Below are positions 52,501 to 60,979 of a DNA stretch of 64,000 nt, piece after piece. This stretch comes from Desulfovibrio psychrotolerans (lineage in GTDB: Bacteria > Desulfobacterota > Desulfovibrionia > Desulfovibrionales > Desulfovibrionaceae). Position 1 is the first letter of the stretch; each line of letters starts with the position of its first letter. The notes under the pieces were generated by a model. The model was not told where the DNA came from, did no database searches, and worked only from the letters and a program-made list of their open reading frames with translations. A program made the position numbers and the translations under genes. The stretch covers positions 99,667-163,666 of the forward strand of contig NZ_BLVP01000005.1 in assembly GCF_013340305.1 (NCBI RefSeq), given 5' to 3'.

Positions 52501-52614
52501 AAAACCGGCGGCCCCGACTACCTGCTCCAGTTCATGGACCCGCGCTGCGTGACGGAAAACACCATGCGCCGCGGCTTTGCCCCCATTGAAGAGGACGACG
52601 ACTGGATCGCGTAG
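49588..52614 (+). CDS. putA: Bifunctional proline dehydrogenase / 1-pyrroline-5-carboxylate dehydrogenase
   Basis: PutA oxidises proline to pyrroline-5-carboxylate with FAD and then to glutamate with NAD+. The 1008-residue protein lacks the N-terminal ribbon-helix-helix DNA-binding domain of enterobacterial PutA, so it should not self-regulate. The proline dehydrogenase barrel (residues about 60-480) shows NVSIKPSALFSQ, CIDMESLKYREMTLELYRR, IRLVKGAYWDMETVVAKQ and RLYCPYGDLIPGMAYLVRRL. The aldehyde dehydrogenase domain (about 530-1000) shows AVISPWNFPFAISIGMAAAA, FTGSMEVGLRI, the glutamate segment IAEMGGKNAIIIDDDADLDE and the catalytic Cys797 in GFQGQKCSACSRVIV. GGGAGGA precedes the ATG at 49588 and a strong terminator follows. 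Paired direct repeats upstream suggest control by a separate regulator. Confidence 0.97.
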   Translation: MDTGLDARIVGRGKEFFKSISGEAPSIFNKGWWTGKVMDWAMQNESFKVQLFRFVDVFPYLNTSESLSRHIREYFSGEDNDVPAVLKWGAGKADGLLGKLTSGIMEKTIRTNIEAMGRQFIVGQETKEAVKGLAKLRKDGFAFTVDLLGEATVSEEEADAYRDGYLEVLDAIEREHDKWKALPGKGGDSSLDWGFTPKVNVSIKPSALFSQAKSVDVDGSVKGIMSRLVPIYRKVMAMGGFLCIDMESLKYREMTLELYRRLRTDPEFRHYPHLSIVLQAYLRCTDHDLADLIKWARTERLPIAIRLVKGAYWDMETVVAKQNGWDVPVWTHKPESDIAFERQARVILENHDICYFACASHNIRSISSVMETAHELNVPDTRYEFQVLYGMAEPVRKGLLNVAGRVRLYCPYGDLIPGMAYLVRRLLENTANESFLRQSFADGTEMERLLENPQKTLERELAAKPAPKPDGFHEGVEGIPLFVNDAMIDFTVPEARAAFPSAIADIRSRMGGKIPLYIDGKDVFTEDVIPTTNPANYSEKLADICQAGVAEVDAALNAAERAFYIWRDVSPEDRANYLFKSAEVARRKAYELSAWQILEVGKQWDQAFHDVGEGIDFLEYYAREMLRLGRPRRMGRAPGEHNQLFYQPKGIAAVISPWNFPFAISIGMAAAAIVTGNPVVFKPSSISARVGYNLTEVFREAGLPAGVFNFCPGRSSVMGDYLIEHPKVSMICFTGSMEVGLRIQNKASVVQPGQMQCKRVIAEMGGKNAIIIDDDADLDEAVLHVLYSAFGFQGQKCSACSRVIVVEPIYERFVSRLIKAAGDIKIGPSENPANYMGPVADVTLQKNVNEYIKVAEQEGTILLKRTDIPAEGAYVPLTIVGDIQPDHRIAQEEIFGPVLAVLKAKTFDHALEIANGTRFALTGGVFSRSPEHLEKARREFRVGNLYLNRNNTGALVERQPFGGFKMSGVGSKTGGPDYLLQFMDPRCVTENTMRRGFAPIEEDDDWIA

Positions 52615-52645
52615 CGGCACCAAGCCGGATACGCATGAAAACACA

Positions 52646-52682
52646 GAAGGGCCGGACGGCATTTGTCGTCCGGCCCTTTCTT
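52646..52682 (+). terminator. Intrinsic terminator after putA
   Basis: AAGGGCCGGACG (52647-52658) pairs with CGTCCGGCCCTT (52667-52678), followed by TCTT. Confidence 0.9.
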
Positions 52683-52777
52683 ACGCTAGCCGCATCTTTT
52701 TACAGCCTTGCCATGCAGCACCGGATGCTCCAGAATGACCGGCAAAGATAACGCCACACCAAGGAAGCCTGCGACGT

Positions 52778-53230
52778 ATGAACCCAACACCGAGATATAC
52801 GGCAAATCTGCCGTGCCGCCTGCCCGTCCGCACATCCGTCCGCATGTCGCTCTGGCTGCTGCTCTGGCTGGTCTTCAGCATGGCAGTGCCTGTGTGTACC
52901 GCAGTGGCGGAAGGCAGTGGCTACCGGACTATCACGTCCGCAGAGGCCAAGGCGATACTGGAGAGCGGTGCCGCGTATGTTCTGCTGGATGTGCGCACGC
53001 CCGAAGAATTTGCCGGCGGGCACATCCGGGGAGCACTGCTGCTGCCCTATACGGAAATACGGGGGCGTGCCGCGCAGGAGCTGCCGGACAAGGATATGAT
53101 CATTGTTCTCTACTGCCGGAGCGGCAGAAGAAGTGCCATAGCCGCTGCGGAACTGGTGCGCATGGGCTACGCGAACGTGTATGACGCGGGCAGCATCTAC
53201 GACTGGCCGCAGGAAGACATAGTACAATAA
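52778..53230 (+). CDS. Exported rhodanese-like protein with canonical cysteine
   Basis: The 150-residue protein has a basic leader, a hydrophobic signal segment (MSLWLLLWLVFSMAVPVCTA) and one rhodanese domain: ITSAEAKAILESGAAYVLLD, VRTPEEFAGGHIRGALLLPY and the active loop VLYCRSGRRSAIAAAELVRM with Cys as persulfide carrier, ending NVYDAGSIYDWPQ. The C-R-S-G-R loop is the common periplasmic single-domain type (PspE-like). Sulfur transfer in the periplasm is the likely role. ATG 52778 has AAGGAAG ten bases upstream; ATG 52844 would start right at the hydrophobic segment and is a good alternative. Contrast with the TGA-containing rhodanese at 39226. Confidence 0.9.
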   Translation: MNPTPRYTANLPCRLPVRTSVRMSLWLLLWLVFSMAVPVCTAVAEGSGYRTITSAEAKAILESGAAYVLLDVRTPEEFAGGHIRGALLLPYTEIRGRAAQELPDKDMIIVLYCRSGRRSAIAAAELVRMGYANVYDAGSIYDWPQEDIVQ

Positions 53231-53233
53231 ACC

Positions 53234-53270
53234 GCGGGGGACAGGCGATATGCGTCTGTCCCCCGCTTCA
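53234..53270 (+). terminator. Intrinsic terminator after the second rhodanese
   Basis: GCGGGGGACAG (53234-53244) pairs perfectly with CTGTCCCCCGC (53256-53266), followed by TTCATT. Confidence 0.8.
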
Positions 53271-53288
53271 TTGCATTCTTGCGGGCCG

Positions 53289-53392
53289 GTTACAACCGGA
53301 TAGTGAAGGTTGCACCCCAATATCGGGAGCTGCAACCGGATACCGGGGATTGCAACCGCGCAAAAGACTGCTGCAACAGGATTCCCGCAGCG
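53289..53392. repeat. About five degenerate 20-21 bp tandem repeats
   Basis: Units beginning GTTACAACCGGATA, GTTGCACCCCAATA, CTGCAACCGGATAC, TGCAACCGCGCAAA and TGCAACAGGATTCC follow each other between the rhodanese terminator and the DsbA-like gene. Confidence 0.65.
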
Positions 53393-53434
53393 TGGAGGCA
53401 CCCCGAAGGCAGCCTGCCCGCGCGGTTCCCCGCG

Positions 53435-54241
53435 CTACTGCTTCTTGTTCTCGTGGTCCAGCGCCATTTCCACGGCTTCGCTGAACAGGTCGAAGGGCAA
53501 CGCCCCGCGCACCACGATGTTGTTCACCAGAAAATACGGGGTGCCGCTGAAGCCCAGTTCCTGCGCCTCGCGGATATCTTCGTCGATTATCGCCTTCACC
53601 GCGCTGCCCTTGGCATCGGCGGTCAGACGGGCCACATCCAGCCCCACGGCCTCTGCGGTAAACCGCAGAAACTCCTCTCCCTGTGCGGTCAGCGCGGCCC
53701 TGCCGGCGAACACGGCATCATAAAACTGCCAAGCCTTTTCCGCATTCTGCATGGAAGCAGCCACAAAATACTCGGAGGCCGTGCGCGCATGCTCGTGGCT
53801 GGCAAGCGGGTAGTTCTTGAAGACAAAGCGCAGCGTGGAGCCGTAGTGCTTGAGCATGCTGTTCACGGTAAACGCGGCCTGCTCGCAGTAAGGGCAGGTG
53901 AAGTCGGAATAAGCCACTATGGTCACAGGGGCTTCCGCACCGCCGCGCGTGATGCGGTTCTTCAGGTTCACGTTCTTGGGAACGTCCAGATCGGCCTGCC
54001 ATTGGGTTGCCACGGTCCTGCGCTGGGCTTTCTGCGAGCCTTCACGCATGATCAGAAAAAGCTCTTCGCTGTGCTCGCGCAGCACATCCATCATCACCTC
54101 AGGGTGCTCGCGCAACACGGATTCCACCTGCGCCTTCAGCGCGGCATCGGCGGCAACGGCCTGTACGGTCAGTCCCGGCACGGGCAGGGGCAGGGCAAGA
54201 GCGGCGGCAAGCAGGGCAGCGGCAAGTATCTTTGTGGACAT
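53435..54241 (-). CDS. DsbA-family periplasmic thiol-disulfide oxidoreductase
   Basis: The 268-residue protein has a signal peptide (ILAAALLAAALALPLPVPGL) and a helical dimerisation-type segment (residues about 30-75, AQVESVLREHPEVMMDVLRE), then a DsbA-like thioredoxin fold with the active site IVAYSDFTCPYCEQAAFTVN and the cis-proline loop GFSGTPYFLVNN. This layout corresponds to the disulfide isomerase/oxidase group ScsC/BcfH/DsbA-like found in many Gram-negative bacteria. It would form or rearrange disulfides in exported proteins. It is transcribed alone towards the rhodanese gene. Confidence 0.93.
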   Translation of the reverse strand: MSTKILAAALLAAALALPLPVPGLTVQAVAADAALKAQVESVLREHPEVMMDVLREHSEELFLIMREGSQKAQRRTVATQWQADLDVPKNVNLKNRITRGGAEAPVTIVAYSDFTCPYCEQAAFTVNSMLKHYGSTLRFVFKNYPLASHEHARTASEYFVAASMQNAEKAWQFYDAVFAGRAALTAQGEEFLRFTAEAVGLDVARLTADAKGSAVKAIIDEDIREAQELGFSGTPYFLVNNIVVRGALPFDLFSEAVEMALDHENKKQ

Positions 54242-54514
54242 GAAGTCTCCGGGATATAACGTGGTTAAGAAAATGACGCACTGTTGCCGCAGGCTCTAGG
54301 AAAGCGGTGTGCGCGCATCGCAGGAAAATTCAGCACAGAACCTCTGCAGGGAGATGGCTCCGATCTGAAGGGATACGGCGGCGCAACGGACAGCCGCGCC
54401 TCAACGGCCCGGTTCGGCAAGCAGTTTTGCTTGTACCCGCAGAAGTGGCTTCTGGCAAGGAGATGCCGCACAGCGGCTATTTACAAGCACACAAGGCGGG
54501 AGTAGCATCCTGCC

Positions 54515-55390
54515 ATGGTCATACGCTGCATTATCGTGGACGATGAACCGCCCGCGCGGGATGAATGGGAGTACATTCTTTCCCGCATGGAGGGCGTGGA
54601 GGTCGTGGCCACGGCACCTTCCGCCTCGCTCGCTCTGGAGGCCATCTACAGGCACGAGCCGGACCTTGTATTTCTGGACATAGAGATGCCCGGCGGCAAC
54701 GGATTTACCGTTGTGGAGCAGCTCATGGACATGGAAGACCCCCCGCTGGTCATCTTTGCCACGGCCTTTGACCAGTACGCCATACGCGCCTTTGAGGAAA
54801 ACGCCATAGACTACATCCTCAAGCCGCTTGAAGAGGCGCGGGTACGCAAGGGACTGGACAAGGTGCGGCAGAGGCTGTCGGGTACACGGAAAGAAGGCGC
54901 ACGGCAGCAGCCTGATACGGCCAGACAGCACTCCGACGCGGCTAAGGGCGATTCGCCTGCCTCTCCGCCTGACCCGGAAACAACGGAAGGAACGGCTTCT
55001 TCGCAGGGCAGTCTGGAACACCTGCTGACCCTTATGGGCCAGCGGGCGTCTTTTACCCGCATTTCCGTGGAGAGCATGGGCCGTGTGCTGCTCCTGCAAC
55101 CGCAGGATGTCTTTTTCTGCCGGGCGGACGACAAGAAGGTGTGGGCGCACACCCGGACGGACAGATTCCTGTGCCACGGGCAGGTCAATATGGGGCGGCT
55201 GGAGGAACGGCTGGAACCCCACGCCTTTTTTCGCGCCAACCGGAGCGACTTGGTCAATATGGAACGGGTGCGGGAATTCGCCCCGTGGTTCAACGGCAAG
55301 TATACCATGATAATGAACGATGCTGTGGGCACGGAAATCGTGGTCAGCCGCAGCAGGGTCAAGGCATTCAAGGAACGGCTCGGGCTGTAG
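54515..55390 (+). CDS. LytTR-type response regulator
   Basis: The 291-residue regulator has an N-terminal receiver domain (IRCIIVDDEPPARDEWEYIL, phospho-acceptor Asp55 in LVFLDIEMPGGNG, and IDYILKPLEEARVRKGLDKV) and a C-terminal LytTR DNA-binding domain (FTRISVESMGRVLLLQPQDV, FFRANRSDLVNMERVREFAP). A Ser/Pro-rich linker of about 40 residues joins them. The partner kinase is encoded about 105 bp downstream. Such pairs (LytSR, BtsSR, YpdAB) commonly control a transporter gene next to them; no such target is seen here. GGAG-containing sequence precedes the start. Confidence 0.95.
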   Translation: MVIRCIIVDDEPPARDEWEYILSRMEGVEVVATAPSASLALEAIYRHEPDLVFLDIEMPGGNGFTVVEQLMDMEDPPLVIFATAFDQYAIRAFEENAIDYILKPLEEARVRKGLDKVRQRLSGTRKEGARQQPDTARQHSDAAKGDSPASPPDPETTEGTASSQGSLEHLLTLMGQRASFTRISVESMGRVLLLQPQDVFFCRADDKKVWAHTRTDRFLCHGQVNMGRLEERLEPHAFFRANRSDLVNMERVREFAPWFNGKYTMIMNDAVGTEIVVSRSRVKAFKERLGL

Positions 55391-55494
55391 CATATGCGGC
55401 GCTCCCTGCACGGAGCACGCGACGCCGCCCGGAGCGAGATACATGTGGTTTGCCCCTCCCCGCATGGGAACCCGGGGCACAGAGGTTTTTTCGC

Positions 55495-57198
55495 ATGACT
55501 ACGGAAGTTTTGCTCGGCGTGCTCATAGAACGCTTCGGGCTGGTGGTGGCAGCGGCCTTTCTGCTGCTTTCCCTGCGACCGCTGGCACGGTTCGGCGGTT
55601 CGCACTCCTCTTCGGTGAACACGGCGTTCTACGTGGCGTTCTTCGGGCTGTTCGGCATACTCGGCACATACAGCGGCAACGATATCCATCAGTCCGTTGC
55701 CAACCTGCGCGCCATGGCCGTCATTACCGGCGGGCTGTTCGGCGGCCCCGTGGTGGGTGCCGGGGCGGGCCTCATTGCCGGGCTGCACAGAAATCTCATC
55801 GATATCGGCGGGTTTTCCGCTATCCCCTGCGGGCTGGCCACTTTTCTGGAGGGGCTTGCAGCCGGGCTGGTGGCCCGCAAGATGGGCGATGGTCTGGACT
55901 GGCGCGCGGCGGGCATTCTGGGCCTGGTCGGCGAATCGGTGCACATGGGGCTGGTGCTGCTGCTCTCCCGTCCATTCGAAGACGCCCTACATCTGGTACA
56001 GATCATCGGCATGCCCATGATAGTGGTAAACACGCTGGGAGCCATTCTCTTTGTGCAGATCATCAATGTGGTCTTCAAGGACCGGGAAAAACGAGACCCC
56101 GACATGGCGGAGCAGATTCTGGCCATTGCCAACCAGACCGTCCCGCACCTGCGCGGGGGCCTGAATGCGGAATCTGCCCGTGAGACCGTGCGCATCATCT
56201 TTGACGGTATTCCCGTGGCGGCGGTCTCCATTACCGACGACAAGACCATCCTTGCCCATATCGGCAAGGGAGACGACCACCACAACGCCGGGGCGCCCAT
56301 AAACACCATGGGCACCCGCAATGTGCTGGAAACAGGCGAGCCCGTTTTTCTGAACGCCCCGGAAGACATAGGCTGCCGACACGCGGGATGCCCCCTGCAT
56401 TCGGGCATTGTGGTTCCCCTGCGCAAGGGCGACCGCATTATAGGCACCCTTAAATTCTACGGCTCCAAATCTGACCCGCTGGACCGCATACGCTACGAAC
56501 TTGCCAAAGGGCTGGGCAGCCTCTTTTCCACCCAGCTGGAACTGGAAGACCTGCACCTGCAAACCCGCATGCTGGCCCATGCGGAAATACGCCGCCTGCA
56601 GGCGCAGATTAATCCGCATTTCCTGTTCAACTCGCTGAACACCATTGCCGCCTTCTGCCGCACCAATGCGGACAAGGCCCGGGAACTGCTGCTGGATCTT
56701 TCGCGCTACATGCGGCGCAACCTTGATTCCAGCCGGGGCTTCATTCCTCTTTCCGACGAATTGCAGCAGGTGCAGGCGTACCTTGCCATTGAACAGGCCC
56801 GCTTCGGCGACCGCATCCGGGTGCAGATGGATGTTTCCGACGGCTGCGAGGACTGGCCCGTGCCTCCGCTGCTCATTCAGCCCATTGTGGAAAACGGTGT
56901 GAAGCACGGCATTTCCCGGCGCGAGGAAGGGGGGCTTATCAAGCTCACCATTGCCCGCGAAGGTGAGGAACTGCGCGTTGCCGTGGAAGACAACGGTGTG
57001 GGCATGCGCCCCGAGCAGGTGCGCAAACTTTTTGAGCAGAGCGACATGGAATCTGCCTCCGAAGGCATAGGCGTCATGAACTGCCACCATCGTCTGGCAC
57101 GCATGTTCGGGCCGGAATATGGGCTGCGCATAGACAGCATGCCCGGAGAAGGAACGCAGGTTCTGTTCCGCATTCCCCGTTTGGCTACGCTGCATTAG
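55495..57198 (+). CDS. LytS/BtsS-type sensor histidine kinase
   Basis: The 567-residue kinase begins with a 5TM-5TMR_LYT membrane sensor (residues about 1-195: LGVLIERFGLVVAAAFLLLS, GIFGGPVVGAGAGLIAGLHR-like GLFGGPVVGAGAGLIAGLHR), then a GAF-type domain (about 230-350), and the LytS kinase core with phospho-acceptor His375 in QINPHFLFNSLNTIAAFCRT, the N-box PLLIQPIVENGVKHGI and the G-box VEDNGVGMRPEQ. LytS-type sensors respond to small metabolites such as pyruvate in characterised cases. An AGAGG motif about ten bases upstream supports ATG 55495. It is co-transcribed with the LytTR regulator. Confidence 0.94.
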   Translation: MTTEVLLGVLIERFGLVVAAAFLLLSLRPLARFGGSHSSSVNTAFYVAFFGLFGILGTYSGNDIHQSVANLRAMAVITGGLFGGPVVGAGAGLIAGLHRNLIDIGGFSAIPCGLATFLEGLAAGLVARKMGDGLDWRAAGILGLVGESVHMGLVLLLSRPFEDALHLVQIIGMPMIVVNTLGAILFVQIINVVFKDREKRDPDMAEQILAIANQTVPHLRGGLNAESARETVRIIFDGIPVAAVSITDDKTILAHIGKGDDHHNAGAPINTMGTRNVLETGEPVFLNAPEDIGCRHAGCPLHSGIVVPLRKGDRIIGTLKFYGSKSDPLDRIRYELAKGLGSLFSTQLELEDLHLQTRMLAHAEIRRLQAQINPHFLFNSLNTIAAFCRTNADKARELLLDLSRYMRRNLDSSRGFIPLSDELQQVQAYLAIEQARFGDRIRVQMDVSDGCEDWPVPPLLIQPIVENGVKHGISRREEGGLIKLTIAREGEELRVAVEDNGVGMRPEQVRKLFEQSDMESASEGIGVMNCHHRLARMFGPEYGLRIDSMPGEGTQVLFRIPRLATLH

Positions 57199-57284
57199 CA
57201 GGCCGCCGGGGTGAATTATTCGCAGCAGCAAGGCCCGCCGCCTTTTTCAGCGAGCTGCCAAGGTCAAACCGCACAGGAGAACGA

Positions 57285-58052
57285 ATGCGTCTGGTTTCCT
57301 GGAACGTGAACGGGTTCAGGGCAATAAGCAAGAAACCCGAATGGAACTGGTTCGCCGCGTGCAACGCGGACATTATCGGATTGCAGGAGACCAAAGCCAG
57401 GCCGGAACAGGTGGACGAGGCGGACAGGAATCCGCCCGGATACCAAAGCTACTGGTTTGCCGCTGCGGTTAAAAAGGGCTATTCCGGCACGGCGGTGTTC
57501 AGCCGCCCCGCCCCGCTTGCCGTGACATACGACCTGCCCTGCGCGGACTACACAGGTGAAGGCCGGGTTATCCATCTGGAATACCCCGCGTTTCACTACT
57601 TCAATATCTACTTTCCCAACGGGCAGTCCGGCGAAGACAGGCTGCGCTACAAGCTGGGCTTTTACGATGCTTTTCTGGAACACGCCCAGCGCCTGCGGCA
57701 GTCCAAGCCCATTGTGGTATGCGGCGACTTTAACACCGCCCACCACCCCATTGATATCGCCCGCCCCAAGGAAAACGAGGGCATCTCCGGCTTTCTGCCC
57801 ATTGAACGGGCTTGGATGGACAAGCTGGTGGCACACGGTTACGCCGACACCTTCCGTCTGGTGCACCCGCAGGCTGCGGACCAATATTCGTGGTGGTCCT
57901 ACAGGTTCAAGGCGCGCGAACGCAACGTGGGCTGGCGCATAGATTACTTTTTTGTCTCTGAGGAGCTGGTTCCCGCCGTGCGCGATGCATGGATAGAGAT
58001 GGACCAGTTCGGCTCCGACCACTGCCCTGTGGGGCTGGAGCTGGACGTATAA
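57285..58052 (+). CDS. xth: Exodeoxyribonuclease III
   Basis: Xth is an AP endonuclease and 3'-5' exonuclease of base-excision repair. The 255-residue protein has the family motifs MRLVSWNVNGFRAI, DIIGLQETKARPEQ (metal Glu), YSGTAVFSRPAP, VVCGDFNTAHHPIDIARPKE, WSYRFKARERNVGWRIDYFF and GSDHCPVGLEL (catalytic Asp-His). The coding sequence ends at a terminator of exceptional stability. Confidence 0.97.
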   Translation: MRLVSWNVNGFRAISKKPEWNWFAACNADIIGLQETKARPEQVDEADRNPPGYQSYWFAAAVKKGYSGTAVFSRPAPLAVTYDLPCADYTGEGRVIHLEYPAFHYFNIYFPNGQSGEDRLRYKLGFYDAFLEHAQRLRQSKPIVVCGDFNTAHHPIDIARPKENEGISGFLPIERAWMDKLVAHGYADTFRLVHPQAADQYSWWSYRFKARERNVGWRIDYFFVSEELVPAVRDAWIEMDQFGSDHCPVGLELDV

Positions 58053-58079
58053 ACGGAAAAAGCGACGATACTGACAGGC

Positions 58080-58122
58080 GAAACGCCCCGGCAGACCATA
58101 GTGTGATCTGCCGGGGCGTTTG
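58080..58122. terminator. Bidirectional terminator after xth
   Basis: AAACGCCCCGGCAGA (58081-58095) pairs with TCTGCCGGGGCGTTT (58107-58121): a perfect 15-bp stem shared by xth and the convergent small gene. Confidence 0.92.
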
Positions 58123-58163
58123 TGATTGCTTCGGGCACGTTTTCCGCACCCTGCGGTGAAGCC

Positions 58164-58361
58164 TTAGGCGTGCGCAGTGTAATCCGCTTCGCGCACGTTC
58201 CCGAGAATGTGGTTGAGCGCTTCCGACAATTCGTCCGCAAGAATGGGCAGGTCGCTGAGCAACAGCACCACCTCGGTCACGGATGCATTTTCGGAAACGG
58301 GCAACCCGGATTCACGGGCAAGGCGCACCAGTTCTTCCCTGTTTGCGTTCAAGGCGTTCAT
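58164..58361 (-). CDS. Small hypothetical protein (65 aa)
   Basis: The protein starts MNALNANREELVRLARESGL and is acidic and helical (VTEVVLLLSDLPILADELSE). No family is recognised; no signal peptide. ATG 58361 has AGGAGG eight bases upstream, which makes it a credible gene. It converges on xth and shares its terminator. Confidence 0.65.
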   Translation of the reverse strand: MNALNANREELVRLARESGLPVSENASVTEVVLLLSDLPILADELSEALNHILGNVREADYTAHA

Positions 58362-58409
58362 ATGGTCATCCTCCTTTTCATCCGCTCCCCTGCCACGTCG
58401 CGCCCACAC

Positions 58410-59188
58410 ACATACCGGCAGAGGGAAGTTTTTCCATTAGCGTCCGTCCCGGATTCCGTCAAGTCGTTACGGGCGGCAGATGCCCGCCCCGCAATCCGTT
58501 GCGTTGGTGCGGGACAGAATAGGCTCCAACCTGCTACTGTGCGCTCAACCAGTACGATCTGAATTGACACGGCCCTGTGCATCTGACAGGTATATGGGCA
58601 TTGTCAGGGGATTTAATCGTCGGGAGTGCTCTTGCCGCGCGTTTCCAAAGGAGACGGGTTATACGTGCGGATACAGGCGCATACTCGGCGGTACGGCATC
58701 GCGCCGCGCTGCCGACCCTGCTGTCAGGCTCGCCCTGCGGCAAGGATTCCACGCCATATCCCGGCAGGCCGTTCCGGTCCGATAATAACCGGACAGGAAA
58801 ACGGCAGGGAAGACCCTTTGCGGTCACGCCCACTGTCTATGGCTGTTGCATGGAACAATGAACCGAGACAGAGGAGGTAGGTGCACATTCAGGACCCTCT
58901 GCGAAATGCCGCCTTGGCGTCATGCGCGGCATGGTCTGTTCCGGCATGAAACAGGTCGCGCCGGAACTGTGATTGGTACCCTGTTGCATCCGCATGAGGA
59001 TGCCCGCACGGATACGACTTGTTGCCATGTCCCCGTGCGGTACGCGCGGCAGCCGGAAGACGAAGGCCGGCCCGCGTTTGTTGTGGAGGAGTTTTCCGCC
59101 GCATGCGCGACGGAAAAGATGTTTTCTGCACATGTACCCCCGGGCGGAGACCGGTACGGTACGCAACGAAAGATATCGTCTGGCTTGC
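58410..59188. other. 780-bp region without an assignable gene, upstream of asnS
   Basis: The region has a TTGACA at 58564-58569 followed by TATATG with a too-long spacer, and an SD-like AGAGGAGGT near 58871-58879 that is followed only by short frames. The frame at 58846-59466 is open but runs through the terminator at 59189-59224 and has no coding look. It could hold a small RNA or a leader, but I can name none: features of tmRNA, RNase P RNA, SRP RNA, T-box and cobalamin riboswitches were looked for and not found. Confidence 0.45.
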
Positions 59189-59224
59189 AAAGGCCTCCCC
59201 CTGTTGGCGCTAGGGGAGGCCTTT
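59189..59224 (+). terminator. Strong terminator-like hairpin 185 bp upstream of asnS
   Basis: AAAGGCCTCCCC (59189-59200) pairs perfectly with GGGGAGGCCTTT (59213-59224), followed by CCCTTT. It ends an unidentified transcript or acts as an attenuator in an asnS leader. Confidence 0.75.
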
Positions 59225-59408
59225 CCCTTTGCGGGTTATCCTCTCCCGGCGCTCCGCCATTGCGCTTCTGCGCAAAACCTGTTGACCGGGCTGGCGCAAT
59301 GCGCCTATCCCTTGGCAGTGAACACGGCACTGGCCGCCGGTGCGGCGGAACAGGAAAACGGGCCAGCCTCTGGTCCATGCATATCCAGAGATTGCAAGGA
59401 GTGAGACT

Positions 59409-60794
59409 ATGCAAAGAACGCCCATTGCAGAAGCGCTTAACGCGCAGCAAGCACAGGCGCGGATAACGGTGTGCGGCTGGGTGCGCACCCGCCGCGATTC
59501 CAAGGGCTTTTCGTTTCTTGAAATCAATGACGGTTCGTGCCTCATGAACATACAGGTCATCATAGACGAAACCGTTCCCACATACGGCATTATCAAGGAC
59601 GTAAGCACGGGGGCTTCCGTGCAGGTCACGGGAGAACTTGTGGAGTCTCCGGGCAAAGGGCAGAAATGGGAAGTGCGCTGTACGGAGCTTACCCTTTTCG
59701 GCACTGCTGACCCGGAAACCTTTCCGCTCCAGAAGAAGAGACACTCCGACGAATTTTTGCGCACCATCGCGCACCTGCGCCCCCGCACCAACAAATACGG
59801 AGCCGCGTTCCGCATTCGGTCTGAAGCTGCATTTGCCGTGCATTCCTTCTTCCGCGATCGCGGGTTCTTCCATGTGCATACGCCCATTTTGACCGGCTCG
59901 GACTGCGAAGGCGCGGGCGAGATGTTCCGCGTGACCACCCTGCCCGTGCAGGGCATTTCCAAGCCGGAGAACGGCAACTGGTTTGAAGATGACTTCTTCG
60001 GACGCGAGAGCAATCTTACCGTTTCCGGGCAGCTGGAAGCCGAAATGCTCACCATGGGCATGGGCAGGGTCTACACCTTCGGACCCACCTTCCGTGCTGA
60101 GAACTCCAATACTCCGCGGCATGCAGCGGAATTCTGGATGATTGAGCCGGAAATGGCCTTTGCGGACATTCAGGATGACATGGACCTAGGCGAAGACATG
60201 ACCAAGTATGTGGTGCGCCACGTCATGGAACACTGCGCCCCGGACCTGAACCTGTTTGCCAGTTTTGTGGACAAGGAACTGATGGGACGGCTGGAAACGC
60301 TGGTACGTGAGCCTTTTGCACGCATTACCTACACTGAAGCTGTGGATATTCTGCTCGCTTCCGGGAAGGACTGGGAGTTCCCCGTTTCGTGGGGCTGCGA
60401 CCTGCAGACCGAGCACGAGCGCTATCTGGCTGAGGAACACTTCGGCAAACCTGTGATTGTGCGCGACTATCCCAAGCAGATAAAAGCATTTTACATGCGC
60501 CTGAATGACGACGACAAGACCGTTGCCGCCATGGACGTGCTGGTGCCGCGCATAGGCGAGCTTATCGGTGGCTCCCAGCGTGAGGAACGGCTGGATGTGC
60601 TGGAAGCCCGCATCCGTGAAATCGGCCAGAACGTGGACGACTACTGGTGGTATCTGGATGCCCGCCGCTTCGGCACCGTGCCCCACGCAGGGTTCGGAAT
60701 GGGGTTTGAACGGCTGCTCATGCTGCTCACCGGCATCACCAACATCCGCGACGTAATCCCCTTCCCGCGTACGCCGCGCAACATCGATTTCTAA
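59409..60794 (+). CDS. asnS: Asparaginyl-tRNA synthetase
   Basis: AsnS charges tRNA-Asn. The 461-residue class II enzyme has an N-terminal OB-fold anticodon-binding domain ([20 protein letters not shown]) and a catalytic core with motif 1 around [20 protein letters not shown], motif 2 in [20 protein letters not shown] and motif 3 in [20 protein letters not shown]-Asn type is shown by the segment ending [20 protein letters not shown] lies eight bases before ATG 59409. A 12-bp perfect hairpin 185 bp upstream may attenuate it. Confidence 0.96.
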   Translation: MQRTPIAEALNAQQAQARITVCGWVRTRRDSKGFSFLEINDGSCLMNIQVIIDETVPTYGIIKDVSTGASVQVTGELVESPGKGQKWEVRCTELTLFGTADPETFPLQKKRHSDEFLRTIAHLRPRTNKYGAAFRIRSEAAFAVHSFFRDRGFFHVHTPILTGSDCEGAGEMFRVTTLPVQGISKPENGNWFEDDFFGRESNLTVSGQLEAEMLTMGMGRVYTFGPTFRAENSNTPRHAAEFWMIEPEMAFADIQDDMDLGEDMTKYVVRHVMEHCAPDLNLFASFVDKELMGRLETLVREPFARITYTEAVDILLASGKDWEFPVSWGCDLQTEHERYLAEEHFGKPVIVRDYPKQIKAFYMRLNDDDKTVAAMDVLVPRIGELIGGSQREERLDVLEARIREIGQNVDDYWWYLDARRFGTVPHAGFGMGFERLLMLLTGITNIRDVIPFPRTPRNIDF

Positions 60795-60825
60795 CCCCTG
60801 TCGGAAAGAAATCCCCTGCAGACAT

Positions 60826-60865
60826 AATCCCCCGGACACTACGGTGCGCCGGGGGATTCGTTTAA
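60826..60865 (+). terminator. Intrinsic terminator after asnS
   Basis: AATCCCCCGG (60826-60835) pairs with CCGGGGGATT (60849-60858), followed by CGTTTAATT. Confidence 0.8.
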
Positions 60866-60979
60866 TTGGTCTCGGGCCGCCTTGCCAACGGCATACGTTC
60901 AGGCACACGCAGGCTCCGCGCCCTTGGCGGATGCAGGAGACTCCCTTCGACTGACATGCAGCAGGCAGCCCCGGCAGAC

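Noticed and set aside
49537..52662. A minus-strand open frame of over 1000 codons, longer than putA itself
   Set aside because: It is the mirror of putA, produced by high GC and codon bias. Its translation has no domain and no ribosome binding site, whereas putA shows all catalytic motifs.
58410..59188. tmRNA, RNase P RNA, SRP RNA, T-box or cobalamin riboswitch before asnS
   Set aside because: None of the invariant sequence blocks of these RNAs could be found.
58846..59466. Open frame of 206 codons before asnS
   Set aside because: It runs through a perfect terminator hairpin and into asnS in another frame; amino-acid composition is not protein-like.
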